Origin: an uncultured bacterium
Lineage (GTDB): Bacteria > Elusimicrobiota > Elusimicrobia > Elusimicrobiales > Elusimicrobiaceae
Direction of reading: 5' to 3'
DNA length: 64,000 nucleotides
Assembly (NCBI GenBank): GCA_949298795.1
Contig: CASFXV010000002.1
Span: forward strand, 62,001 to 126,000
The translations under genes were made by a program, and so were the position numbers. The notes beneath the pieces were generated by a model, which was not told the DNA's origin, did no database searches, and saw nothing but the letters and a program-made list of their open reading frames with translations. This document shows, piece by piece, positions 55,936 through 63,964 of this stretch; the first letter of the stretch is position 1, and each line of letters starts with the position of its first letter.

Positions 55936-57231
55936 ATGAAAAGAAGTATCGCTTTATTTACCGCATTACTCGCCGCCGCCGCCCTGCAGGCTGAAAGCAT
56001 CAAACTAAAAGACGGCACTATTTTAAGCGGTTCCATTTTAAGCCAAACCCAATATACTTTAAACCTGGCCACTTCTTACGGCACTGTTACCCTCAACCAA
56101 AAAGAAATTGAACAGATTTTGCCGGACAAACACCGCATTTTGCTTAAAGGCGGGACGCAGCTTGTCGGCGTTATTTTAGATTTGGACGAATTTAACCTGA
56201 AACTTCAAACAGACAGCGGCGTAGTAAACATAGACATGCCTCAAATAGCCAATATTGAAGTGTATGACTATGACCAAGGCGAAAAACAACAACAGCAATA
56301 TGTAGAGCAAAAAATAGAAACCGCCGCCCAGGCCGCACAAAAGCAACAGCAAATCGCCCAAACCGGTACGGTAGAAGCGGCGGGTGGATTGTCTTTTGAT
56401 TCGGATATAGACAAAGTGTTTGACGCCCAAAATGCCACCGTGGTAGGCGGGCGCGTGGTCACCCAAACCCCTACTCAGCCCGTCACTCCCACCGCGCAAG
56501 CCCCAAAAATGTTAAGCGATGAAGAAGCCTTTTTAAAAGGGGTGAAATCCGGCGCGGTCACCCAGCAGGAATTTGCCGCCGCGGCCAAAACGGAGCTGGC
56601 CTCCAAAAAACAACCTAAAAAAGAATCCCCTTTAAAAAATGAACAGAATTTCAACAAATATTTGGCCATTCAACTAGGTGCGATGCCGTTGGATTTACAA
56701 TTAAACGTAAGCAAACTGCCCGGCTTTGAGGGGCAAACCGAACCTAAAGATTTAAGCGGCACCAGCGTTGTGGTTGCGGGTAAGTTTTTGTGGCGGGTAA
56801 TGGACAGCAACTTTTGGCTGGGCCCTACGTTAAGCATAGCCAATATTGACGGGGCAGACTTCCCGGATTTAGACCCTAACGCCGCTGACCCGACCCACTA
56901 TCCTAATCCTACGGTAAAAACCAGCGGACAAATTTTTAATATTGGTTTGGCGGCAAATTATTACATCAATCCCCAACACCGCTTTGCTTTTTATTTAACG
57001 GGCAACGCCGGGTATGAGATGTTATCCCTTAATTACCGGGGAGAGGTGGAAAGCCGCTCCTTCAAATCTAACGGGCTGTCCGCTTCCGCCGGGGCAGGGG
57101 TAGAAACCCGCATAGACGATTTATATTTAGGAATAGAAGTGCGCCAACAGTTTGTCGCCCGGAGTGATGAGCTGGAAGACTCTGCCGCCTCCAACACCGT
57201 ATTTAGCGCGCAAGCCAGCTGGAAATTTTAA
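55936..57231 (+). CDS. Outer-membrane beta-barrel protein with N-terminal SH3/Sm-like repeats
   Basis: 431 residues. Signal peptide about 1-19. Two imperfect repeats of about 40 residues follow: 'IKLKDGTILSGSILSQTQYT' (21-40 onward) and 'ILLKGGTQLVGVILDLDEFN', each with an LKDGT/LKGGT turn, like the small beta-barrel modules found in Planctomycete and Elusimicrobia envelope proteins. A Gln-rich coiled coil (about 113-140), a Pro/Thr linker, then a beta-barrel (about 235-431) ending in 'QASWKF', the C-terminal Phe expected for BAM insertion. Function unknown; glycerate kinase starts right at its stop. Confidence 0.7.
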   Translation: MKRSIALFTALLAAAALQAESIKLKDGTILSGSILSQTQYTLNLATSYGTVTLNQKEIEQILPDKHRILLKGGTQLVGVILDLDEFNLKLQTDSGVVNIDMPQIANIEVYDYDQGEKQQQQYVEQKIETAAQAAQKQQQIAQTGTVEAAGGLSFDSDIDKVFDAQNATVVGGRVVTQTPTQPVTPTAQAPKMLSDEEAFLKGVKSGAVTQQEFAAAAKTELASKKQPKKESPLKNEQNFNKYLAIQLGAMPLDLQLNVSKLPGFEGQTEPKDLSGTSVVVAGKFLWRVMDSNFWLGPTLSIANIDGADFPDLDPNAADPTHYPNPTVKTSGQIFNIGLAANYYINPQHRFAFYLTGNAGYEMLSLNYRGEVESRSFKSNGLSASAGAGVETRIDDLYLGIEVRQQFVARSDELEDSAASNTVFSAQASWKF

Positions 57232-58251
57232 ATGAACATACTTGTTTTGCCCAATGCGTTTAAAGGTTCTTTAAGCGCACTGCAAGCGGCACGTATTTTG
57301 CACAAAGCGTTATCCCCCCGTCACCGCGTTTTCGCCGCCCCGGTTTCCGACGGAGGAGACGGTTTTATAGATTTTTTTAAATATCTTTATCCCTCCGCGC
57401 GCTTGGTTTATTTTCAGGCTAGAAACGCTTTCTATAAAAATAAAAAAACATCTTATCTCCTCCTGCCGGACGGCAAAACCGCCGTTATAGAAACCGCCCG
57501 CATTTGCGGCTTGGGTACAGCCAAAAAAGAAGAGCTGGACCCTCTAAACGCCACTTCTTACGGGGTGGGGCAAGCCATTATGCACGCCGTTAAAAAAGGG
57601 GCTAAAAATATTTATATCGGTTTAGGAGGAGTAGCCTGCAACGACGGAGGAAGCGGAGCCGCCACAGCTTGCGGAACCCGCTTATCGGACAAACAAAACC
57701 GTACATTGGCCTTGGGCGCCCAGCCTTTATTGCAGCTGGCGCATATAGATAATACGGGTTTAGTAAAAAATTTAAAAGGAGTCCGCCTGTTTGCCGTGGC
57801 GGACGTTACCAACCCGCTTTTAGGGCCTAAAAGCTCCGCCAAAATATTCGGCCCGCAAAAAGGGGCCACCCCCAGCCAAGTAAAATTATTGGACCGCGCC
57901 ATGGCCGTTTACGCCCGCCGCATAAAAAAAGAACTGGGCAAAGACATCGCCCACACGCCTTCCACCGCGGCGGCGGGAGCCATTTGCGCCGGGTTGTACG
58001 GCTTATTTAACGCAAAAATCTTGTTAGGCTCGGATTTTTTGTTTCACAAAGCACACTTTCATAAGCAAGCGCAGCGCGCGGACTTGATTATCACGGCAGA
58101 AGGCAAGCTGGACAGCCAAACCTTTGGAGGCAAAGCCCCCCTGGCGGTTATCAAATTGGCCAAAAAATACAAAAAGCCGGTTCGGGCAATTGGGCAAGGA
58201 CGCGCTGAAACACCTCTCTTTCCTGCCGGACCAAATAGCCGTACTGAGTGA
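57232..58251 (+). CDS. glxK: Glycerate kinase (GlxK family), 3' end apparently frameshifted
   Basis: 339 residues as read. 'LVLPNAFKGSLSALQAA' start, 'SDGGDGF', 'GLGGVACNDGGSGAATACG', 'VADVTNPLLG', 'GAAGAICAGLYG' and 'ITAEGKLDSQTFGGKAP' are diagnostic; it phosphorylates D-glycerate with ATP. The last 20 residues after VRAIG do not look like the family. Dropping one G from the GGG at 58192-58194 continues in another frame as 'GKDALKHLSFLPDQIAVLSD' through to a TAA at 58322-58324, giving a credible C-terminus. Either a sequencing/assembly error or a real mutation. Confidence 0.88.
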   Translation: MNILVLPNAFKGSLSALQAARILHKALSPRHRVFAAPVSDGGDGFIDFFKYLYPSARLVYFQARNAFYKNKKTSYLLLPDGKTAVIETARICGLGTAKKEELDPLNATSYGVGQAIMHAVKKGAKNIYIGLGGVACNDGGSGAATACGTRLSDKQNRTLALGAQPLLQLAHIDNTGLVKNLKGVRLFAVADVTNPLLGPKSSAKIFGPQKGATPSQVKLLDRAMAVYARRIKKELGKDIAHTPSTAAAGAICAGLYGLFNAKILLGSDFLFHKAHFHKQAQRADLIITAEGKLDSQTFGGKAPLAVIKLAKKYKKPVRAIGQGRAETPLFPAGPNSRTE

Positions 58252-58324
58252 TTTTGCCCGCTCCCCGCAGGATTGCCGTCTGCACGCCGCCAAATACCTA
58301 AAACGCCTTTGCAAGACGTTATAA
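58195..58324 (+). other. Displaced C-terminal coding segment of the glycerate kinase
   Basis: Frame 2 here encodes about 42 residues ('KDALKHLSFLPDQ' to 'AAKYLKRLCKTL') that end naturally 23 bp before the convergent gene. It joins the kinase reading frame if one G at 58192-58194 is removed. Not a separate gene. Confidence 0.7.
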
Positions 58325-58347
58325 AAAATGATTGCATACGGAATAAA

Positions 58348-59688
58348 TTACATATAAACCCGAAGTTGGGTTAAACGAAAACCCGGCTTATTCAAGCCGG
58401 GCTTTCTATTTAAGAGGGATTTTGTTCTTGGGCTCCGTCTGGAGCGGGCGCCGGCTGCAAAGCGGGGTCCGGCGACGGTAAAAGCGCCGTCCGCCAGCCA
58501 TTTCAACCCGCCTTTTTCTATACGAAAAGACATTAAATTGGAAAAGATAACGCTAAAGAAAATAACGGAATAAATTACATCCTGCACGGCCCCCCCGTCC
58601 CCCGGCAGCTGCTGCGCCACCATGGCCGCCAACACCGCACTGACGAGCCCATTAGGGCACATAGCCAGCAGAACGGAAGCGTCTGTGCGGCTTATTTTCT
58701 TAGAGGTGCACAAATCCACCGCCGGCCAGCGCACCAACAACTTTATCACTGCCAACATGGCCCCCGCCGCCACAAACTGCCATTCCCCAATGCGCATGCA
58801 AATGCCCATGTATACAAAGAAAAGCGTTTTAAAAATAAATTTCAGTTCATCAAAAAACACGCGTTCTTCCGCGTTTAAAGCAACGCCTTTAAACTCAAAT
58901 TTTTTAAGCCACAACCGGCTGAACATACGTATATTCCCCGCCACAATACCAAAAGTAAGCGTGGCGATGGCGCCGTCCCCCCCTAACAGTTCGCTGGCCC
59001 CATATACTAAAAGCACAAAAGCAAACGTAAGGGAAACAGCATTCTCCATACGGCGGATGCGGTTTAAAACGCCCATCCAAAACAGCCCCGCCGCCAACGC
59101 AAACAAAATGCCAATACCAAAGGATTTAACAATCTGCAGCCCCACCAGTCCGGCGGATACGGCTTCCCCTTTCACCAAAACCCCCAGCAAAGCCAACGCC
59201 ACCACAATGGAGTATACGCCCGTTAAGTTGGCTTCCAAAAAAAGAATGGTTTTGGTATTATCGGCAATTTTCAACTTGGCAAGCATAGGCACAATAATAG
59301 CGGCGGAATTATTCGCCACAATGGATCCGATAATAAAAGAGGCCATCAGCGGCAGGCTTAGCGTCCAATGCACGGCAAAAGAAACCACCACCCCCACCAG
59401 CACAAAACAAACCGTAGTAAGCAGCAACCCCTGCCCCACCGCGCCGCGCAGAGAGGAAACTTTAAAGTCAATTCCGCTTTCAAAAAGTACCACAATCAAC
59501 GCCAACGTGGTAAAAATTTCCCCGGCGGAGCCAAACATATCCGGCGTTACTATCTGCAGGCCGGGGCCGATAATCATCCCCAGCACCATCAAAGGCAATA
59601 CGTCCGGAAGGCGGGTTTTTTCAAACAAGAAAGAAAACATTTGCCCCAGGAACAAAACGGCACCGATAAACAAAATGGCGTAAGTCAT
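58348..59688 (-). CDS. Cation/proton antiporter (CPA family), 3' end apparently frameshifted
   Basis: 446 residues as read; about 12 TM helices, 'VVLFESGIDFK' and 'GSIVANNSAAIIVPML' are typical of CPA-family Na+/H+ or K+/H+ exchangers. The last 47 residues are Arg/Pro-rich and are read straight through a terminator hairpin (58377-58401), which is implausible. Removing one base from the run of four A at 58480-58483 (T on the coding strand) gives the tail 'PSPDPALQPAPAPDG' and a TAA at 58412-58410, just before the terminator. The true gene is probably 58410-59688 with a single-base error or mutation. Confidence 0.85.
   Translation of the reverse strand: MTYAILFIGAVLFLGQMFSFLFEKTRLPDVLPLMVLGMIIGPGLQIVTPDMFGSAGEIFTTLALIVVLFESGIDFKVSSLRGAVGQGLLLTTVCFVLVGVVVSFAVHWTLSLPLMASFIIGSIVANNSAAIIVPMLAKLKIADNTKTILFLEANLTGVYSIVVALALLGVLVKGEAVSAGLVGLQIVKSFGIGILFALAAGLFWMGVLNRIRRMENAVSLTFAFVLLVYGASELLGGDGAIATLTFGIVAGNIRMFSRLWLKKFEFKGVALNAEERVFFDELKFIFKTLFFVYMGICMRIGEWQFVAAGAMLAVIKLLVRWPAVDLCTSKKISRTDASVLLAMCPNGLVSAVLAAMVAQQLPGDGGAVQDVIYSVIFFSVIFSNLMSFRIEKGGLKWLADGAFTVAGPRFAAGARSRRSPRTKSLLNRKPGLNKPGFRLTQLRVYM
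58377..58401 (-). terminator. Terminator of the antiporter gene
   Basis: CCCGGCTT / AAGCCGGG stem (4-nt loop) with TTTTCG after it on the minus strand. It lies inside the uncorrected antiporter frame. Confidence 0.8.
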
Positions 59689-59713
59689 ATTGTTATTATA
59701 TGAAAATTTATCC

Positions 59714-59742
59714 TTGCGCCGGGAAACAATATTTCATTTAAT
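59714..59742 (+). promoter_or_regulatory. Promoter of the response regulator gene
   Basis: TTGCGC, 17 bp, TTTAAT (59737-59742). The ATG is 9 nt downstream and has no SD, so another leaderless candidate. Confidence 0.4.
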
Positions 59743-59750
59743 ACATTATT

Positions 59751-60683
59751 ATGGAACACAATGCGAAAATTTTACTGGCGGACGATTCCCCCACCCTGCG
59801 TTTTTTAGTGGCCGAAGTATTAACTGAAGCCGGCTTTACCGTGGTGGAAGCAGAAGACGGACAGGACGCCGTGGAAAAGACGTATAAAGAAAACCCGGAT
59901 TTGCTTATTTTGGATTACGACATGCCCCGTAAAACCGGTTTTGAAGTGGTGCGTGAAATACGCAGCCGCACCGGCTATTTGCATACGCCCATTATCATTT
60001 TTACGGCGGATACGCATAAATCCACCAAAATGGAAGGCCTTGGCCTAGATATAGACGACTACTTAAACAAACCGGCGGACGGGGACGAAATTGTGGCCCG
60101 CGTAAAATTATTATTAAAACGCAATAAACAAAAAATGGACAGCAACCCCCTTACCCGCCTGCCGGGGAACCCGTCCATACAAGCGCGGGTGGAAAGCGAA
60201 ATAGCCTCCGGCCGGCAATTTGCCGTCTTATATTGTGATTTAAATAATTTTAAAGCCTATAATGACAAATACGGCTTTGCCGCTGGGGATAGGGTGTTAG
60301 TTTCCGTGGCCGGTATTATTATACAGGCTTCCGCTCAGGATAACACCTCTTTTGTGGGGCACATAGGCGGGGATGATTTTATTGTGGTGTGTTCCTTTGA
60401 AAAAGCGCAAAGCATTGCCCAAGCCATTATCCAGCAGTTGGACGCAACGGCTCCTTCTTTTTATAACGAGCAGGACCGGGCGCAAGGTTTTATGGAATCC
60501 GTTAACCGCAAAGGGGAAAAGGAACGCTTCAAATTCTTGTCTATAGGCATTGGCATTGTGCATAACAGCCAGCGCCCGCTTACGTCTTTTGCTATGGTAA
60601 GCAACATAGGCAGTGAACTAAAATGTTTAGCTAAGCAACATGAAGGCCTAAGCTATTATGTATTGGACCGCCGCACCGCTTAA
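59751..60683 (+). CDS. Response regulator with GGDEF domain (diguanylate cyclase)
   Basis: 310 residues. Receiver domain 1-125 with phospho-acceptor D55, acidic D11/D12, and K108; GGDEF domain about 130-305 with 'YCDLNNFKAYNDKYG' (metal Asp 163) and active-site GGDDF at 206-210. GGDDF is a known functional variant, so c-di-GMP synthesis is plausible. No upstream RxxD inhibitory site is obvious. No histidine kinase is adjacent. c-di-GMP made here could be read by the degenerate receptor at 15230. Confidence 0.88.
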   Translation: MEHNAKILLADDSPTLRFLVAEVLTEAGFTVVEAEDGQDAVEKTYKENPDLLILDYDMPRKTGFEVVREIRSRTGYLHTPIIIFTADTHKSTKMEGLGLDIDDYLNKPADGDEIVARVKLLLKRNKQKMDSNPLTRLPGNPSIQARVESEIASGRQFAVLYCDLNNFKAYNDKYGFAAGDRVLVSVAGIIIQASAQDNTSFVGHIGGDDFIVVCSFEKAQSIAQAIIQQLDATAPSFYNEQDRAQGFMESVNRKGEKERFKFLSIGIGIVHNSQRPLTSFAMVSNIGSELKCLAKQHEGLSYYVLDRRTA

Positions 60684-60695
60684 CTTGATGGTTAC

Positions 60696-60725
60696 AAAAA
60701 AGCCCTTCTTTAAGAAGGGCTTTTT
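60696..60725. terminator. Bidirectional terminator
   Basis: AAAAAGCCCTTCTT / AAGAAGGGCTTTTT stem with T runs both ways, between the GGDEF regulator and crcB. Confidence 0.9.
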
Positions 60726-60735
60726 GTTTTGCTTT

Positions 60736-61098
60736 TTAAAAAGGCCTGTGCAGTTTAAATCCGCCCCATACAAACAGCAAACAAACGGTTATATTTAAAA
60801 AAATATTCAACAAAGCCAACCCCGTTTCTTTCCCGTTTAGCAAAGTCAAGGTATCTAATGAAAAGCTGGAAAACGTGGTAAACCCGCCCAACACGCCCAC
60901 CACCAAAAACAAACGGGCTGGGTGGGAAGGAGAATCAAAATACGGAGCTAAAAAGCCGATAAGCAAACTGCCCGCGGCATTTACCGCCAGCGTAGCCCAA
61001 TGCCCGCGCCACATAAGCGCCGCCGCGCCCAGCGTTACGCCGTAACGAAGCGCCGCTCCCACAAAACCGCCTAAACCTACATATAAAAAAGCCGCCAT
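60736..61098 (-). CDS. crcB: Fluoride ion channel CrcB/Fluc
   Basis: 120 residues, four TM helices. Signature 'VGLGGFVGAALRYG' start, 'VNAAGSLLIGFL' with the pore Asn, and 'GGFTTFSSFSLDT' with the central TM3 break. Works as an antiparallel dimer exporting F-. Single gene (homodimer type). No fluoride riboswitch is recognisable in the 25-bp gap upstream, so it relies on the upstream operon. Confidence 0.93.
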   Translation of the reverse strand: MAAFLYVGLGGFVGAALRYGVTLGAAALMWRGHWATLAVNAAGSLLIGFLAPYFDSPSHPARLFLVVGVLGGFTTFSSFSLDTLTLLNGKETGLALLNIFLNITVCLLFVWGGFKLHRPF

Positions 61099-61123
61099 AT
61101 TGTTTACGTCCTATAAAATTCTT

Positions 61124-61774
61124 CTATAAAAGTTTTAAAATATCCTGCGCTTCCGCCGCCCAGCAGGAAGGGTGATAAGGGGCCAATTGTTCGCGTGAGC
61201 GAAACCCCCACAACACCGCACACGCACGCAAAGAAGCATTTAAAGCGGTTTGCATGTCTACGTCACTGTCCCCCACGTACAATACGGCTTCTTTAGGGGT
61301 TGGGGCCGCGTGCAAAATATCGGCCACAATTTGCGGGTGAGGCTTAACCGGCACATGATCCCGCGCCCCCAATACGCAGCAAAAAGGGATTTGCGGAAAG
61401 TAATGCTTAATTAATTTTTCAGTGGCGCTGTGGTATTTATTAGAGGCAATCGCCAGCTTAATCCCCCGGGCATTCAATGTCTTTAATAAATCCATAATAC
61501 CAGGGTAAACGGATGTGGCGTCCGCGTTGTGTTTGTCATAATGCGCTTGAAAAACGGAGCGCATTTTTTCTATATTTTCAGGCGTTTTGGCACCGTCCGG
61601 CAGGGCGCGTTCCAATAATTTGGTAACGCCGTTGCCCACAAAAGAGCGGCACTCTTCCTCCCCCCGCGGGGGGAAACCCAACGTTTTTAACGCATAATTG
61701 GCCGATGCGGCCAAATCCGCAATAGTATTTAAAAGGGTTCCGTCCAAATCAAAAATAACCAGCTTTGTATTCAT
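61124..61774 (-). CDS. gph: Phosphoglycolate phosphatase-like HAD hydrolase
   Basis: 216 residues, HAD subfamily IA. Motif I 'FDLDGTLLNT' (both Asp), cap domain about 15-85, motif II 'AIASNK', Lys in 'HVPVKPHPQ' and motif IV 'YVGDSDVDM'. Hydrolyses phosphoglycolate or a related sugar phosphate. Followed 25 bp later by crcB on the same strand. Confidence 0.88.
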   Translation of the reverse strand: MNTKLVIFDLDGTLLNTIADLAASANYALKTLGFPPRGEEECRSFVGNGVTKLLERALPDGAKTPENIEKMRSVFQAHYDKHNADATSVYPGIMDLLKTLNARGIKLAIASNKYHSATEKLIKHYFPQIPFCCVLGARDHVPVKPHPQIVADILHAAPTPKEAVLYVGDSDVDMQTALNASLRACAVLWGFRSREQLAPYHPSCWAAEAQDILKLL

Positions 61775-61792
61775 ACTTCCTAGATCCTCAAA

Positions 61793-61813
61793 TAAAAGCC
61801 GCCCTTAGGCGGC
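61793..61813 (-). terminator. Terminator of the glmS-acpS-nnrD-hydrolase operon
   Basis: GCCGCC / GGCGGC stem, loop CTTA, followed by TTTTATTT on the minus strand. Confidence 0.85.
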
Positions 61814-61827
61814 CGGTACAAGTGCCG

Positions 61828-62721
61828 TTATAAATAACGGCGGAAAAAATCGCTTAGGCGTTGTTTGTATTCAAAACCGCCCACTTCCGCGCATTTGTTG
61901 TGTTTGGCGCCGGGAACCAGCCAAATTTCTTTGGGGTCTCCCGCACGTTTAAACAGCAGTTTGGCCTGCGCGGCGGGGACAATACTGTCATAACGCCCGT
62001 GAATAATAAACACCGGGCGGGGAGAAATTTTACCTATATTGTATTTAGGGCTGTAGCGCTCCGGGTTAACGTGCAAATCTTTGCGGATATAATGCAGAAC
62101 AATGGGAATGACTGGGAAAGAAGGCACTTTATGATGTACCCACGCCCAGCGGGAAACCACCCGCCGAAACGAATAGTAAGACGCTTCCGCCGCCACGCAG
62201 CTGATTTGCGGGTTGGAAGCCCCTTCGCAAATAGCCACCATCGCCCCCATAGACAAGCCGTATAATCCTATTTTTTTGCAGGACTCCGGCCGGGTTTCTT
62301 TTAAATATTTAATGGCGGCGCGCACGTCCCGCGTTTCCAAATAACCGATGGAACTGATTTTTCCTCCGCTTTCCCCCAAAGCGCGGAAATCAAAATACAA
62401 TAAGTTAAAGCCCAAATCATGCAAAAAATACGTGTTTTTTAAAATGTCCGAACGGTTCATTCCCCAGCCGTGCATTAAAATAATGGTCTTTTCAGACCCG
62501 TCATACGGAATAAACCAACCCTTAATATTTACCTTGTCTTCCGTAGTAAAATAGACATTATCGTAAGGCATTTTATATTCGTCCGGCCAAAGATACAGCG
62601 CCTTGCGCTTAGACACCGGGTGCAATACTTTTTTAGCCGTATACGCACACAGCCACACCAGCCCCAAAGCGGCCACAGACAAACAAATTAAAATAAGTAA
62701 TAAAATATGCCACCAATGCAT
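61828..62721 (-). CDS. Membrane-anchored alpha/beta hydrolase
   Basis: 297 residues. N-terminal TM anchor about 5-28. Oxyanion motif 'ILMHGWGMNRSD', nucleophile elbow 'GLYGLSMGAM' (Ser about 171), Asp in 'IIHGRYDSIVPA' and His in 'GAKHNKC'. Resembles the BEM46/FrsA-like hydrolases of the cell envelope; substrate unknown. 12 bp after nnrD. Confidence 0.82.
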   Translation of the reverse strand: MHWWHILLLILICLSVAALGLVWLCAYTAKKVLHPVSKRKALYLWPDEYKMPYDNVYFTTEDKVNIKGWFIPYDGSEKTIILMHGWGMNRSDILKNTYFLHDLGFNLLYFDFRALGESGGKISSIGYLETRDVRAAIKYLKETRPESCKKIGLYGLSMGAMVAICEGASNPQISCVAAEASYYSFRRVVSRWAWVHHKVPSFPVIPIVLHYIRKDLHVNPERYSPKYNIGKISPRPVFIIHGRYDSIVPAAQAKLLFKRAGDPKEIWLVPGAKHNKCAEVGGFEYKQRLSDFFRRYL

Positions 62722-62733
62722 TGTATCTTTCCT

Positions 62734-63621
62734 TTATTTTAACACTTGGCTTATGGCATCTGGCAGGTAGTCCAATAATTCACCCGCCAGCACACAATAA
62801 TCCGTTAAATCTCCGGCGGCCAAATCCCCGCTTAAACCGTGTAAATATACGGCACAGGCGGCGGCTTTTTGCGCACTGGCTAAGTTAAATCCTTCCGCCA
62901 AGCCTATCTGCGCCAAAAAACCGGCTACTAATCCGCACAAAACGTCCCCCGTACCCGCTTTAGCTAGCGCACATCCGCCGGTAGGGTTTTGCCATACTTC
63001 ATCTCCTGCGCATAAAAGGGTATTTTTCCCTTTCAGCAGGCAGACCGCGCCCGTTTTTTCTTTTAACGCGCGTACTTGCTGTTCCCGGGTTTTTTTGTCG
63101 CGGGCGATATCGGTTTTTAGCAAGCGGGCCATTTCCCCGGGGTGCGGGGTAAGCACGGTAATCTGTTCACGCGGGAAAACGCTGTCCAGCCCGCTGGCGG
63201 CCAAACGGTTTAACGCGTCCGCATCCGCCACCAAAGGCAAATGACACTGCTTCATAAAAGGAACCGCCGCCGGCGAAGATCCTAGCCCCGGCCCAATGAC
63301 CGCCAAACACGGGTTAAAAGCTTTTACCAAGGCATCCAACACGCCTAACGCGCGCAAATCAATTACGCCGTCTGTTTCCGGCAGGGGAAAAGTAATGGCT
63401 TCCGGCAAAGCGGCTATAGCCGCCGCTTGGCGGCTTTGCGGCAACGCAAGCACCACCAGCCCCGCACCGGCTTTTAAAACGCTTTTGGCGCACAGCAGCG
63501 CCGCGCCCGTCATGGTATTGGACCCGGCCACCACCAACACGCGGCCAAAAGTGCCTTTGTTGGAATCGGACTCTCTTTGAGGCAAAAAGGATTTTATGGT
63601 TTTACGTTTAATTTCGCGCAT
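62734..63621 (-). CDS. nnrD: ADP-dependent NAD(P)H-hydrate dehydratase
   Basis: 295-residue ribokinase-fold enzyme that repairs hydrated NAD(P)H. 'GRVLVVAGSNTMTGAALLCAKS' start, 'VLTPHPGEMARL', 'LLKGKNTLL' and 'ALAKAGTGDVLCGLVAGFLAQ'. Only the dehydratase domain is present; the NnrE epimerase, often fused N-terminally, is absent. Overlaps acpS by 14 bp. Confidence 0.92.
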   Translation of the reverse strand: MREIKRKTIKSFLPQRESDSNKGTFGRVLVVAGSNTMTGAALLCAKSVLKAGAGLVVLALPQSRQAAAIAALPEAITFPLPETDGVIDLRALGVLDALVKAFNPCLAVIGPGLGSSPAAVPFMKQCHLPLVADADALNRLAASGLDSVFPREQITVLTPHPGEMARLLKTDIARDKKTREQQVRALKEKTGAVCLLKGKNTLLCAGDEVWQNPTGGCALAKAGTGDVLCGLVAGFLAQIGLAEGFNLASAQKAAACAVYLHGLSGDLAAGDLTDYCVLAGELLDYLPDAISQVLK

Positions 63622-63964
63622 TTTCCACCACCGCCGTAGCTACGGCATAGTTTTTTGTATGGGACAGACTGATAAAAACCCGCAAACCGGCGCACCTTTC
63701 ATCATCTATATGAATACGGGGTTCTCCGTCCGGCCCGTTATGTACCGTTATCTTTTTAAAAGCCACTTCACCAAACGGCAAAGCTTTGTAAACCGCCTCT
63801 TTGGCGGCAAAACGTACGGCCAAATGTTCAAAACAATTTTTGCGGGCGCGGCAATAGGCAATTTCTTCGGCGGAAAAAATCCGCTCCAGCGCGCCGGGCT
63901 TTTTGGCAAAATCCGCTATGCGCGCCACTTCCACAATATCCGTGCCCAACCCTACAATCGCCAT
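63608..63964 (-). CDS. acpS: Holo-[acyl-carrier-protein] synthase
   Basis: 118 residues. 'GLGTDIVEVARI' with the Mg2+ Asp, 'RFAAKEAVYKAL' with the catalytic Glu-Lys, and 'ISLSHTKNYAVA'. Transfers 4'-phosphopantetheine to ACP. ATG overlaps the glmS stop (TAATG, 63962-63966). Confidence 0.95.
   Translation of the reverse strand: MAIVGLGTDIVEVARIADFAKKPGALERIFSAEEIAYCRARKNCFEHLAVRFAAKEAVYKALPFGEVAFKKITVHNGPDGEPRIHIDDERCAGLRVFISLSHTKNYAVATAVVENARN

Noticed and set aside
58622-59683. A 353-codon open frame antisense to the antiporter gene
   Set aside because: Its product is a Ser/Thr/Pro/Lys-rich mirror of a membrane-protein gene with no recognisable domain; the minus-strand frame has about 12 TM helices and family motifs.
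61099-61123. Fluoride riboswitch before crcB
   Set aside because: The gap is only 25 bp and lacks the pseudoknot core; crcB is simply downstream of the HAD gene.
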